64,000 nucleotides of DNA from Romanomermis culicivorax. Its lineage: Eukaryota; Nematoda; Enoplea; Mermithida; Mermithidae. The position numbers were made by a program, and so were the translations under genes. Shown here piece by piece: positions 11,781-21,700 of the stretch. The stretch is taken from NCBI GenBank assembly GCA_963922205.1, contig CAWUHX010000242.1:496001-560000 (forward strand), written 5' to 3'. The stretch's first letter is position 1. The number at the start of each line of letters is the position of its first letter. Below the pieces are notes generated by a model that was given only the letters and a program-made list of their open reading frames with translations, was not told the DNA's origin and made no database searches.

Positions 11781-13598
11781 ATGAATAAAGACAACCTAGG
11801 TGGCCTCAAGAGCTCCGGTTTGCCCCGAACACCACCGGGAAAAAAGGCCCGTGATGCAGAAAAGTTAATTGTCCTGACTTCAGCTGAAACTTCAGCTGAA
11901 GAGGACAATTGCTCAGATCACCGGCCTTTATCGGTGGAAAATGAAGGCAATCGACCTACGACCTCGACAGCTGTCGAGAGGGAGGATGACGACGCGATAT
12001 TATCGGCCAATGAAGATCAAATATTCAAAATTCCGTCGTCGACCAACCTCCCCAAGAGAGGCGAATATTTACATCCGCCAATTATGGGACCGGCGCGTCC
12101 ATTACCGAAGATGAACATTCCGGTTTTGGATCAACAGCAGCGCCGGCCAATTAATAAACCCGCCCAATTATTCGATACTTACCATCGATTATATTGGGAT
12201 AACGAGCGGGAGGAACATCGAGAAAATCCTCGAAAGAGCTCATTAGAAGACAAATTGGACCAGATCATGAACAGGTTAGATGTTTATGATAGCATATTCA
12301 CCAACATTGCTAATAGAGGTTCACAGAAAGCCACTAAGGCAAATGAACCGAGGCAAAGCAATGCTGGCTGTTTGGAACAAGGTGGTGCATTGAAGTTTGA
12401 GCAGGGCCAGGAAGAGTTAGCATGGCAAAATGATGGCATCACTCTTCAGCAAGACTGTAGACGGAAAGACCAAAAGTCAAGTCTCGGTCCGAAAGAGCAG
12501 TATATGTCTCATTTGCCCACTACCTCAAAAGTGGAGCAGAGGGTGAGTAGTTGTGGTTTTGACGAAGGCCTAAAAAACCCAAGTCTGATAAATCCAACTA
12601 TCTCACAACAGAGCAGTTGTATTAGGGGAGAGACCCCAAGTGTCAGGCAGCAGGTCATGCCTACAATGATTCCGATTGATCCAGCTTTATGGGTCAATCC
12701 GGCTCAAGTAGGCCCAACTGTCTATGACATTGAAAGGGCGATCAAACCGAAATTACTGCAATCTGATATGCCAAGTAAACAGGTTCTTGCTTTTCTAGTG
12801 GAGCTAGAAGGTGAGTTTCGTAAGAATACTCCCGATGAGGTGAAACTAGAAGCATTAACCCGCTTGTCAAGGGACTTGCCGAAAGAATTGGCCGAAGAGT
12901 CAACGACATATAGGGAGGCCCGAGACAAGATTTTGAATTATTGTGCTCCAGATTGTAACCTGGACATGCTCAAACGGGATTTATTAGATATTAAGCAGGA
13001 ACCCGACGAAGCAGCAACCAAATTTTTAAAAAGGGTTCGAGCACATGTGAATCTCGTTTATCAGAGTGAAACGAAAGAGTTTAAAAATAAAATAATCATT
13101 GAAACCTTTTTCTATAGGAGTTCTTTGACTTATCAATTAGAACTGCAGAAAGACATAGCAAAATTCAAAAATTGGTATGATCTTTCGCAGGCAGTCTATG
13201 AGATAGAGTTAAAGTACCGGAATGCGATCAGAACATTTGGGCCAAGAGAGCAGCCCATGATGATAAATACGGCACAAGCGGAAATTGCTGAGGAGCAGCA
13301 AGCCGATGTGAATGTAATCCAAAGACCTTATGAAAGCGCCCAAAAACGCAATAGGGACTTTAGAAGACCAAACACAGAAAGGCAAACTCCAATGCAATCT
13401 TCGCAAAATCAATTGATAGATATAGCAGATGAGGAAGTACTTGAAGTACCTCCGCAACAGGCCATAATGCCTCGGCAACAGCCTGTTGAGGAGCCAAATA
13501 GGACTCCCTCATGGTGGCTTTATCTAAGGAGTTTATCAAAATGGCACAATGTTATGAAGAGATTAGGAACTCGACCAAAGCTCAAGAGGAAGCCATAA
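11781..13598 (+). CDS. gag: Gag polyprotein of element 1
   Basis: 605 residues from the ATG at 11781. The first 290 residues are low-complexity, rich in Glu, Ser, Pro and Gln. A capsid-like helical part spans about residues 310-480 (from VYDIERAIKPKLL to YEIELKYRN) and aligns with the same part of element 2. After that comes a Gln/Pro-rich linker. The expected zinc knuckle is not in this frame but at the start of the overlapping pol frame, which is -1 relative to gag. From about 13505 the gag frame has no similarity to element 2, so the real Gag C-terminus may be reached by frameshifting, or this copy has an indel. Confidence 0.9.
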   Translation: MNKDNLGGLKSSGLPRTPPGKKARDAEKLIVLTSAETSAEEDNCSDHRPLSVENEGNRPTTSTAVEREDDDAILSANEDQIFKIPSSTNLPKRGEYLHPPIMGPARPLPKMNIPVLDQQQRRPINKPAQLFDTYHRLYWDNEREEHRENPRKSSLEDKLDQIMNRLDVYDSIFTNIANRGSQKATKANEPRQSNAGCLEQGGALKFEQGQEELAWQNDGITLQQDCRRKDQKSSLGPKEQYMSHLPTTSKVEQRVSSCGFDEGLKNPSLINPTISQQSSCIRGETPSVRQQVMPTMIPIDPALWVNPAQVGPTVYDIERAIKPKLLQSDMPSKQVLAFLVELEGEFRKNTPDEVKLEALTRLSRDLPKELAEESTTYREARDKILNYCAPDCNLDMLKRDLLDIKQEPDEAATKFLKRVRAHVNLVYQSETKEFKNKIIIETFFYRSSLTYQLELQKDIAKFKNWYDLSQAVYEIELKYRNAIRTFGPREQPMMINTAQAEIAEEQQADVNVIQRPYESAQKRNRDFRRPNTERQTPMQSSQNQLIDIADEEVLEVPPQQAIMPRQQPVEEPNRTPSWWLYLRSLSKWHNVMKRLGTRPKLKRKP

Positions 13599-16500
13599 CT
13601 GCTTTAACTCAGAAAGTTGATAAAGCGAAAGCGAAAAGTCAACAAGAGGTTCAGCAGCGAAAATGGTGTACTTACCACGAAAATAACACTCACAACACGA
13701 TTGATTGTAGAACCTTGAATTTTTATAAAGGTCTGCAAAATCGTGGAAGGGGTGGAAATAGTGGAAGAGGCTTTGGAAGAGGAAGTCCTAGAGGAAGTTT
13801 TGGAAATTTCCGAGGTAGAGGAAATTTCAGAGGTAATTTCAGAGGAAATTACGGAGGAAGTAGAGGAGGTTTTGGTAACGAAGGCGAAAGGGGAGCTTAT
13901 CAAGTTTCGTTTCCTGACGACGAGGCGGAAAATTTGCAAGAATATGCCGAGTTTCAGGAATACGTAAAGTTGAAGAAGCTCAGGGAGCAAATGAGGTTGT
14001 TACAGGCGACCACCCAGCTGATGTTACCAGGACCAAATCTAATGGACCAACAACCAGTAATCGCAAATCAGAGTTCAAATACCCTGTTGGTTCCGCAAAA
14101 GGTAGTTAGTCCGTCGCAAGCCTCCGGGCAGACAGACCAACCGCCAAGTAGTGGTATCAATAGTGTACAGCAAGAACCAATGATGGAGATGAAGTTGTGT
14201 GGTTTACATAATTGTGCCATGGAGAAAGAGGAGAATGTGCCAGAAATGGAATGCAGCGCCGAGTATGGTAGAAAGGCGACTGCAGAGGAACTGGATATGT
14301 TAGCAAAGTACCCTAGAACACAGCCATTTCACATTAAAGTAACTGTGTGTGCTACTACTGCAAAGGCACTGATTGACACGGGAGCTCAGTGTTCGGTGAT
14401 GTCGGGTGATTTCTTGAAAAAATCACTTGGACTGGAGTATATAGCGTACCCTAAGATCCTAAAAGTCACTGTCGCCAATGGTAAAGTAGTTAGTGCACAT
14501 GGTTACGTTCAATTTCAAATGCAATGTGATTATGGCCGTTTTCCAGTTAAAGCTATCATAATACCAGGGTCCGCAGAGGATTTGATATTGGGAACAGACT
14601 TCCTGGCGCATCCGGAAGTCAACACAGTAATAGATTTTGGAAAAGGTTCAATGACTATGATGGGTGTGAAGAAAAGTATTGATTTGCTAACATCTGATAA
14701 GAAAGCAATTCCAATAGTTGGGGTGCATAATCCGATGATAGCAGAATCAGTACAAGAAAATTCTATTGAAGAAGATCAATGTTCGACAATTGAGCAGCTG
14801 GAAGATCTAGTTCCAGTAGTGGCTTGTAATAGAATTTACATTCCACATGGAACAGATCAGCTAGTGAAAGCTAAATTGTGGAATAAATCCTTGGCAAATA
14901 GAATAAATGGAATCATCGTAGAAGGAGATGATTCAGAAACGAGATTCAGAGTAGATGATACTATAGTTGATGGTTCAAAGGAGGACTTTGTATTGATGAT
15001 CTCCAACAATACGGGTTCCGGTTGCCTGATAGAACCAAATCAAGTTCTTGGCTACTGTAACTCCGTATTTCGGGGAGAATCAGGTGTATCAATTTTACAG
15101 GCAGGAAATAGTGGAGAAAGTAGCCTAGAGGGCATTTTCGATGCCAAGGAATCAAAATTCGATGGAGTTGTGTTTCTGGAAGCATTGTACAAAATGACCT
15201 CTAAAGCTACAGTGTCAGAGGAACAGAAAGAGATGGCGATACGGCAACTCGTGAAATACCGGGATGTATTTAGCTTACCTCATGATCCTCTGACAACTAC
15301 TCCCCATCTTACTTGTAAAATTAATACAGGTGATGCTAGCCCTGTGGCGAAACATTACTACAGAGCTGCCATTGAACGTCGACCATATATCAGACAACAT
15401 GTGCAGGAAATGCTAGACAAAGGAGTCATAGAGCCATCAAGATCGCCCTGGGCGGCGCCATTATTCCTAGTAGGGAAGAAAGATGGGTCGCTCAGGCCGG
15501 TTGTTGATTTCAGAGGCTTGAACGAGGTTACGAAGGATGATCGATATCCAATACCAAGAATGGATGATTATCTGGACTGCCTCGGGAGAGCAAAATTTTA
15601 TACGACTCTTGACCTTAAGTCTGGCTATTGGCAAGTGCTAATGGAAGAAGGCAGTAAAGAAAAGACTGCTTTCCTGTGTCAAGAAGGGTTGTTTCAGTTC
15701 AAAGTAATGCCCTTTGGACTGAAAAATGCACCAGCCGAGTTCCAGAGGATGATGGAGAGAATCCTTCATCCTCATGTGTGGAGGATATGTCTAGTTTACA
15801 TAGACGATATCATAGTGTTCTCGAATACGTTCGAGGAACACGTAGAAAATTTGAAATTGGTCCTAGATGCTCTGAGACGAGCCCAGCTTACACTTAAACC
15901 GGAAAAATGCGAATTCCTACCAAAGAAGGTTCATTTTCTTGGTCACATTTTGGATTCTAATGGAATTTCGCCCGATCCGAAAAAAGTGCAAGCTATTAAG
16001 GAGTTTGAATTCCCGGACTCGGTCAAGCGTATGCAAAGGTTTCTCGGAATGCTCCAGTGGTGTAAAAAATTTATACCACATCTGGCAAAGCACGCAGAAC
16101 CTTTGTATAAGCTGACGGCCAAGAAAAGGAATAAATGGCTCGTCACAGAGGATCACTACAAAGCATTTAATGCTTTGAAAGAAGCACTGGTATCGGTTCC
16201 ATTTCTTAGGTACCCAGTAATGGATGGCTCAGCCCAATTCATTCTACAAACCGATGCCAGTGGAACAGCACTAGGGGCTGTTCTGTATCAAGAGTCTGGA
16301 GACGATAAGTGGGTCATAGCATACAATAGCCGTGTGCTAAAAGAGGACGAGAAAAAGTGGTGCGCAACCGAAAGGGAGTGCCTCGCGATTATCTACGGCC
16401 TCAAAATCTATCGGCACTATTTATTGGGGCAGAAAGTATTGATTAAGACAGATCACAGACCACTGTTATCAATGAAAGTCAACACAACAACAAATGACAA

Positions 16501-18331
16501 ATTGAAACGGTGGTATGCGATCATAAATCAATACAACCACAAGTTAGAATACGTGCCAGGTAGACAAAATGCTATGGCTGACTTTCTCTCTAGAAAGGAT
16601 GAGCCAGAGGATGTGGTGAAATCACCACCGAAGTGGGAAAGTATGTTCAAGTCGGATGTTGTTTCCTCCGATGTCAAAGGAATAATAAAAGAACAACAAG
16701 AACAACAACAAATTTCCTTGGAGGCCAAGAGGAACAACATCCCCGAAAAGAATAAATCCCACAAGGATAAAAAGGAAGAAGAGGGTGCTCGAAATAGTCC
16801 TGAGGACGAAAGAGAGCATCCTAAAGGAGTAGAAGCGGTAGTAACCCGAAGCAAAGCTCGTGTTTCTGAAAAGGTGCAGAAAGAAAATCAGGAAACTGAT
16901 AGATCTGCGATACCTAAGGAACAAGACAATGTGCAGTGGTTACACCCTAGAAAAGAAGAGGAGTTTGATAAACCAGGAACATCAGGAGGAGAAGAGATAT
17001 CTATTGGCCTGATCCCAGATGACTTGATGAGCAAACTGCAAAAAGCAGACGAAAGCTTAAAGCCAATCTGGGATAGATTAGGTGCAAATAGCACCACGAA
17101 GTATCACAGTGGGTTCTACGAAGAAAATGGTGTATTGTATAGGGAAACTGAGGCAGAAAGCGAAGACCAATTGGTCGTACCTGCAAACCTCAGGGACTCT
17201 GTACTGCATCAGCATCATGGTGCTGTAATAATGACACACCAGGGTTTCAAAAGAACTCTGAGTGTCATGAAATTGCACTATTGGTGGCCTGGCATGGAAA
17301 AAGATGTCAGGGAATGGATAAAATACTGCGTTGTCTGTCAAATGGCGACTGCAGGAAAGCCATCCATTCCTCCGTTGATACCCATTGTGCCACAAGGTCC
17401 ATTCGACATTGTATCTGTGGATATAGTAGGAATTTCGCCTTTGGGAGAAAGAATGCCTTATGTTATAGTTTTTCAGGACTATTTCACAAAATGGGTTGAA
17501 GCTGAAATGATCCCAGATCAATCAGCAAATTCAGTTGTGAATGCGTTCTTAGAAGCTATAATATTTAGGCATGGAACACCAACGAAACTCCTAAGTGACA
17601 ATGGATCTTGTTTTACTTCGGATTTAATGAAATCAGTTTGTCATTTATTAGAGTGTAAGAAGATCTTCACTACTGCTTACCACCCTCAGGGTAATGGTAT
17701 GGTAGAGAGGTTCAACCAAACTCTAATAAAACAGCTGAGAAAAGTAGCTATCGGTGAACCCGATAGCTGGCCAAGATATCTCAAATCAGTGGTCTTTGCC
17801 TACAATGCTACCCCACACGCAGTGACGAAGGCCTCGCCATTTGCGTTGTTACGGGGCCATGAGGCAAAGTTCGGGATGAATTTGTCAAAAGCCCTTAAAA
17901 TAGTAATGCCCATGAATTATGAGGCATACAAATTCATCCTAACAGACCACTTAACCAGGCTTTATAGTATTATTGCCGAAAATATCCAGAAAGCAGCGGA
18001 AGCTAGCAAAAGATATTTCGACAAGAAAATTAAAACCTCGGTTTTTAAAGAAAATGATTGGGTACTTCTTAAAGTTGATAAGCAAAAGAAACTAGGCTTA
18101 ACTTGGGAAGGACCCTTCATTATAACTGATGTTTCCAGGTTGGAGGATAATGTCATAACAATTGCACGTTATGATAATCTTTTGCTACGGCAAAAGGTTT
18201 CAGCAAGTAGGCTGAAAATTTTTCGCTACGAGACTACACGATGGCAGAACTACGTAAAAAATCGATCGAATCGTCTTACTGTACCTTCGCAATTAGCGGA
18301 GAGTAGTGCGACGCCTGATGTAGTTTCGTAG
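13511..18331 (+). CDS. pol: Pol polyprotein of element 1 (PR-RT-RNaseH-IN)
   Basis: 1606 residues if started at the ATG at 13511; the frame opens at 13502 and overlaps gag in the -1 frame. In order: zinc knuckle C53-H56-H61-C66; an Arg/Gly-rich run (about 77-122); retroviral-type aspartic protease with DTG at 289-291; reverse transcriptase with YIDD near 763; RNase H with TDASG near 914; integrase with an HH-CC finger (from about 1232), catalytic Asp near 1303 and 1361 and Glu near 1397; and a GPY/F-type C-terminal part (VLLKVDKQKKLG, near 1520). No internal stop is present, so the enzyme looks intact. The way ribosomes enter this frame is not settled. Confidence 0.95.
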   Translation: MVALSKEFIKMAQCYEEIRNSTKAQEEAITALTQKVDKAKAKSQQEVQQRKWCTYHENNTHNTIDCRTLNFYKGLQNRGRGGNSGRGFGRGSPRGSFGNFRGRGNFRGNFRGNYGGSRGGFGNEGERGAYQVSFPDDEAENLQEYAEFQEYVKLKKLREQMRLLQATTQLMLPGPNLMDQQPVIANQSSNTLLVPQKVVSPSQASGQTDQPPSSGINSVQQEPMMEMKLCGLHNCAMEKEENVPEMECSAEYGRKATAEELDMLAKYPRTQPFHIKVTVCATTAKALIDTGAQCSVMSGDFLKKSLGLEYIAYPKILKVTVANGKVVSAHGYVQFQMQCDYGRFPVKAIIIPGSAEDLILGTDFLAHPEVNTVIDFGKGSMTMMGVKKSIDLLTSDKKAIPIVGVHNPMIAESVQENSIEEDQCSTIEQLEDLVPVVACNRIYIPHGTDQLVKAKLWNKSLANRINGIIVEGDDSETRFRVDDTIVDGSKEDFVLMISNNTGSGCLIEPNQVLGYCNSVFRGESGVSILQAGNSGESSLEGIFDAKESKFDGVVFLEALYKMTSKATVSEEQKEMAIRQLVKYRDVFSLPHDPLTTTPHLTCKINTGDASPVAKHYYRAAIERRPYIRQHVQEMLDKGVIEPSRSPWAAPLFLVGKKDGSLRPVVDFRGLNEVTKDDRYPIPRMDDYLDCLGRAKFYTTLDLKSGYWQVLMEEGSKEKTAFLCQEGLFQFKVMPFGLKNAPAEFQRMMERILHPHVWRICLVYIDDIIVFSNTFEEHVENLKLVLDALRRAQLTLKPEKCEFLPKKVHFLGHILDSNGISPDPKKVQAIKEFEFPDSVKRMQRFLGMLQWCKKFIPHLAKHAEPLYKLTAKKRNKWLVTEDHYKAFNALKEALVSVPFLRYPVMDGSAQFILQTDASGTALGAVLYQESGDDKWVIAYNSRVLKEDEKKWCATERECLAIIYGLKIYRHYLLGQKVLIKTDHRPLLSMKVNTTTNDKLKRWYAIINQYNHKLEYVPGRQNAMADFLSRKDEPEDVVKSPPKWESMFKSDVVSSDVKGIIKEQQEQQQISLEAKRNNIPEKNKSHKDKKEEEGARNSPEDEREHPKGVEAVVTRSKARVSEKVQKENQETDRSAIPKEQDNVQWLHPRKEEEFDKPGTSGGEEISIGLIPDDLMSKLQKADESLKPIWDRLGANSTTKYHSGFYEENGVLYRETEAESEDQLVVPANLRDSVLHQHHGAVIMTHQGFKRTLSVMKLHYWWPGMEKDVREWIKYCVVCQMATAGKPSIPPLIPIVPQGPFDIVSVDIVGISPLGERMPYVIVFQDYFTKWVEAEMIPDQSANSVVNAFLEAIIFRHGTPTKLLSDNGSCFTSDLMKSVCHLLECKKIFTTAYHPQGNGMVERFNQTLIKQLRKVAIGEPDSWPRYLKSVVFAYNATPHAVTKASPFALLRGHEAKFGMNLSKALKIVMPMNYEAYKFILTDHLTRLYSIIAENIQKAAEASKRYFDKKIKTSVFKENDWVLLKVDKQKKLGLTWEGPFIITDVSRLEDNVITIARYDNLLLRQKVSASRLKIFRYETTRWQNYVKNRSNRLTVPSQLAESSATPDVVS

Positions 18332-18690
18332 CGGCAAAATCTGCCGATTTGCGTGTATTTATTTTGTATATTTAATAAATATTTATTCTAATCGTGTTTT
18401 GTAACGGTTGAAATCCGTTTTAATATTTTTTGAAATGTAGGATTGTGTTTTAACGAAGCGGGGGAAAAGCTTTTAAAGCGAAAGACCCGTTTTCGTACAT
18501 TTTTTCATTTTACACTTTCTTGGTTAACAACTCCAAATCATTCAAAAGTTTCAAAAGTCGTGTCCCGCGTCTGCTCTTCATTTTCAAATCTTTTCGAAAA
18601 ATTGTGAACGGAGGAACCCTCCCGTGAGGTAATTTGCAGCCGCAAGGGAATAGACTGTAAATGTTTTATACATCTGTCTACTTTTCACAG
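18332..18690 (+). other. Spacer between pol and the third gene of element 1
   Basis: AT-rich, with AATAAA near 18374. It ends in a splice-acceptor-like CTTTTCACAG at 18681-18690. Element 2 has TTTTTCAG at the matching place (59581-59588), suggesting that the third gene is reached by splicing from an upstream donor. Confidence 0.5.
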
Positions 18691-18760
18691 CTGCAGATTC
18701 GGTTTTAAAAATTTTAAAAATTATTTCGGTGCAAAGAATCGGGCCCAGAAAAAATTTCGA

Positions 18761-21700
18761 ATGGGTACGCCGAACGATTGTACTCGGACGTACAATGCGA
18801 CGGACGATGAAGTCCAATTTGGGGAGCCGCACCCGCGGCAGAATAATCGCTATTTTTTGGTCGACGGTAAGCAACCATTTTATATTTGTAAATAGTTAGG
18901 TAAGAAAATGAGCGGAGGTTACGCTCGTCAGGGGTGTTTTGTAAGACTGTTTCTGTGCCCTTTCTCGGACGAGCTACCAACTGGGAGTTGAGGATTTAAC
19001 ACAAAAAATTAAATTAGGTAGAAGGGGGTGGCAAGGGCCGAACCTAGGTGATCCGAAAAAGACTTCGGTCGAATTAGGTGATCCGATTAGGGGAGGTTTT
19101 TGTCATTCCCGCTCCCTCTGGTTTCCGCAAAGCGGCGAAGAAGGGGATTAGCAGGAGTTAGTCGTGGAAATCAAGGTTGTGATCGATTAAGCGCTGATTG
19201 AGTAGCAAAGGTGTGTTGGGTTAGAGTGAAAAACACCTAATTTCACATATTTTTGCCTATCAATTTTGGTTTCTATAAAGGGACACCCAACGGCCAGAAA
19301 GGCTAAAAATCAAGTTCCCGCTCCAAAAATTTCAAAAGTTCAAAAGTCAAAACGGTGTTCTGCACAAAGGTGCTAGAGTTTCCCCAAGGAGTTAAAGGAG
19401 TAATAGTGGGTAAAATTACCCAAAGAGTGTAAAGAGGGTCATGAAAATGCACATAAGGAGTCAGTAGAGTATGTCTGGCAAAAATTTAAATCTCTCCTGA
19501 ATTTTTTAGACCACAATATCCGTCGGGCAATGCGGATAGCGGAGTTGGAAAGGTGGTTTTTTGCCACTTTTGAGTTCTGGCCGACCAACCCCATCGAGCC
19601 GATAATTGTTCCCATGGGAAGTGTGGAAAGGGTGATAAAACACCTAGAAAGCAGCACTTTCCGAGGCATGAGCATTATCGGCTTCGATGTAGAGAAAGTG
19701 AACCGAGAGGACGCTGGAAAGCTGTTTAGGTGGGGGTGCGAAAACGAAAAAGGCAACCAGTTTGCCAGATTAGTTTCGTTCGCCCATCTAAATGGCAAAA
19801 CGTTCGTAATTGACTTAACGTTGCTGCAAGAGCAAGAGTGGAACATATTGTTACACTTTTTACGCTCAGCGACGTTGTTAGTCGGTTACGCCGTTTTAGA
19901 AGATATAGTTTCAATTATCAATGTCCGTGGATGCGGGAAAAGCACCGATGGTCGCGATTTGTCTGACGCGATTAGGTGTAGTATCAAAGATGGAAATCTA
20001 GGAAGATACTACGACCTAAGCGTCACGGCAAAGCAGATCATGGGAAGCGAGATTACCAAATCCAGGAAAGCAGGTATCTGCCCTGAGACATTGAAATTGA
20101 AGGGACTTTTTGCCGAAATGTATTTGGCTGATATCGGTCCTCACCAGACTGATTTCAGTCTTTTACGTAATAGGCAAAATGTCGCCAAGGAAAGAGTTCC
20201 CGAAGAGATGCTGCAGTATGCTGGTATGGATGCATACTTTTCTTTGGCAATTTTTATGGGGGCATTTCACTATGGATACGTGATTGAGCTATGTGGGGGA
20301 GTTGCCAACTTTCCTCACGATATAGTCGATCCGTCCCAGATTGAAATACTTTCATATAAATTTTATCAGTTCTACTCATATATAGTTACGGACTACAAAT
20401 TACGTAACTTTGTGGGTACACCTGATATTGTGGTTAGGCAGCCCGAGGCTACCTACCACATGATGCGCCAGGAAATGTATGCAAGGTGGGCCACGCAAGT
20501 GCAAGAAATAGGGCCTAAATTCCGTTGTCATAGGGATATCTGCAATCCTAGGAAGGGGAAAGAAAATTTGCCGTGGCGAGGCATTTATCCAAGTGCTTAT
20601 CGCCAGGGTAAAAAATTAAAGCCCAATTCCTATGATGAAGCAAGCGATCCCGATGACGACGAAATGGTTAGACCTGAACAGCGCTTGTCGGCAAAGGATA
20701 AGTTGCGTCTGGAGTTGGTAGAGGATATGGCGCAAGGAAAGCAGTATCAGGAACTCACTCAACCAGCGTCTTTAGTTTGGTTCATCAACACAGCCAGGAA
20801 AGTTGTCAAACTACCCCAAGATCGTCAAAAGCAAGCACTACTAGATGCCCTAAAAAATCATCTGGTTCATGTGCCTATTGATATTGATCCTGGGGTAGGC
20901 TATTTTGACAAAGATCACTGGAAGCCTCAGTTGGCGGAGTATGCTAAGGCATTCGAGGAAAAGCGGTTCTCGGAACTGCAAGCCGCTTGTGCCTTAGTCC
21001 CGCTGGCCTTTCACGTGATCTGGCCCCACAGCAGAAAGGAACTGGACTTTGTAATGGCCGAAATGTTCAGTTACAGGTTCATTACATCGTTCAGCCCAGA
21101 GCTGCAGGGCAAAATAAAAGAAATGGCTTGGCGGTCAGATGAAAGGCTGTCCCAATATCTTATGTTGGCAAAAACTCTTCCAAACATAGAGTATGAGGTA
21201 CCCCGCAAAGGTGCCGGAATGTATGTTTGGATGAATCGATTCGGATTTATGCCGATTCGATTAAGATTGTGGAAAAATGCTGATGTGTGCGCGCCGATCC
21301 CTGGCAGCCCTGACACAATAACTACGGACAGTAAGAGCTATAGCTCAAATCCGTACTATTATGTTAGGTTCTACCATATCGAGCTAGCACAAAGAACGCC
21401 ATCATTAAGATATGGGGCAACCTGGCAAACGAAAATCGACAAGGTTGGAGACGTCTATGCGTCAAAAGCGGAAAATAGGGAGTATAGTATAGCCTTCCCT
21501 ACAAAGATTTTTGACCTTAGACCTCTGGCCTCGGATTTACCGGGAATTCTACACACATTTAGTTATAAAACGGGTGAAGGTGTTGTCACCAAATTAGCTG
21601 GCAAGATTAGCCCCATCAAGACTGATAGTCTGAAAGATGAGGGCAAACAGCAGGCTGATGTCGGTGTTGTTGAATTTCCGATACTTTCAGGTCAGGAAGT

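Noticed and set aside
13604-13990. 128-codon Ser/Thr-rich minus-strand frame
   Set aside because: Antisense shadow of the Arg/Gly-rich part of pol.
19530-19532. ATG at 19530 as the true start of the third gene
   Set aside because: The frame is open upstream of it, element 2 has no ATG there, and both copies have a conserved upstream exon in the right phase.
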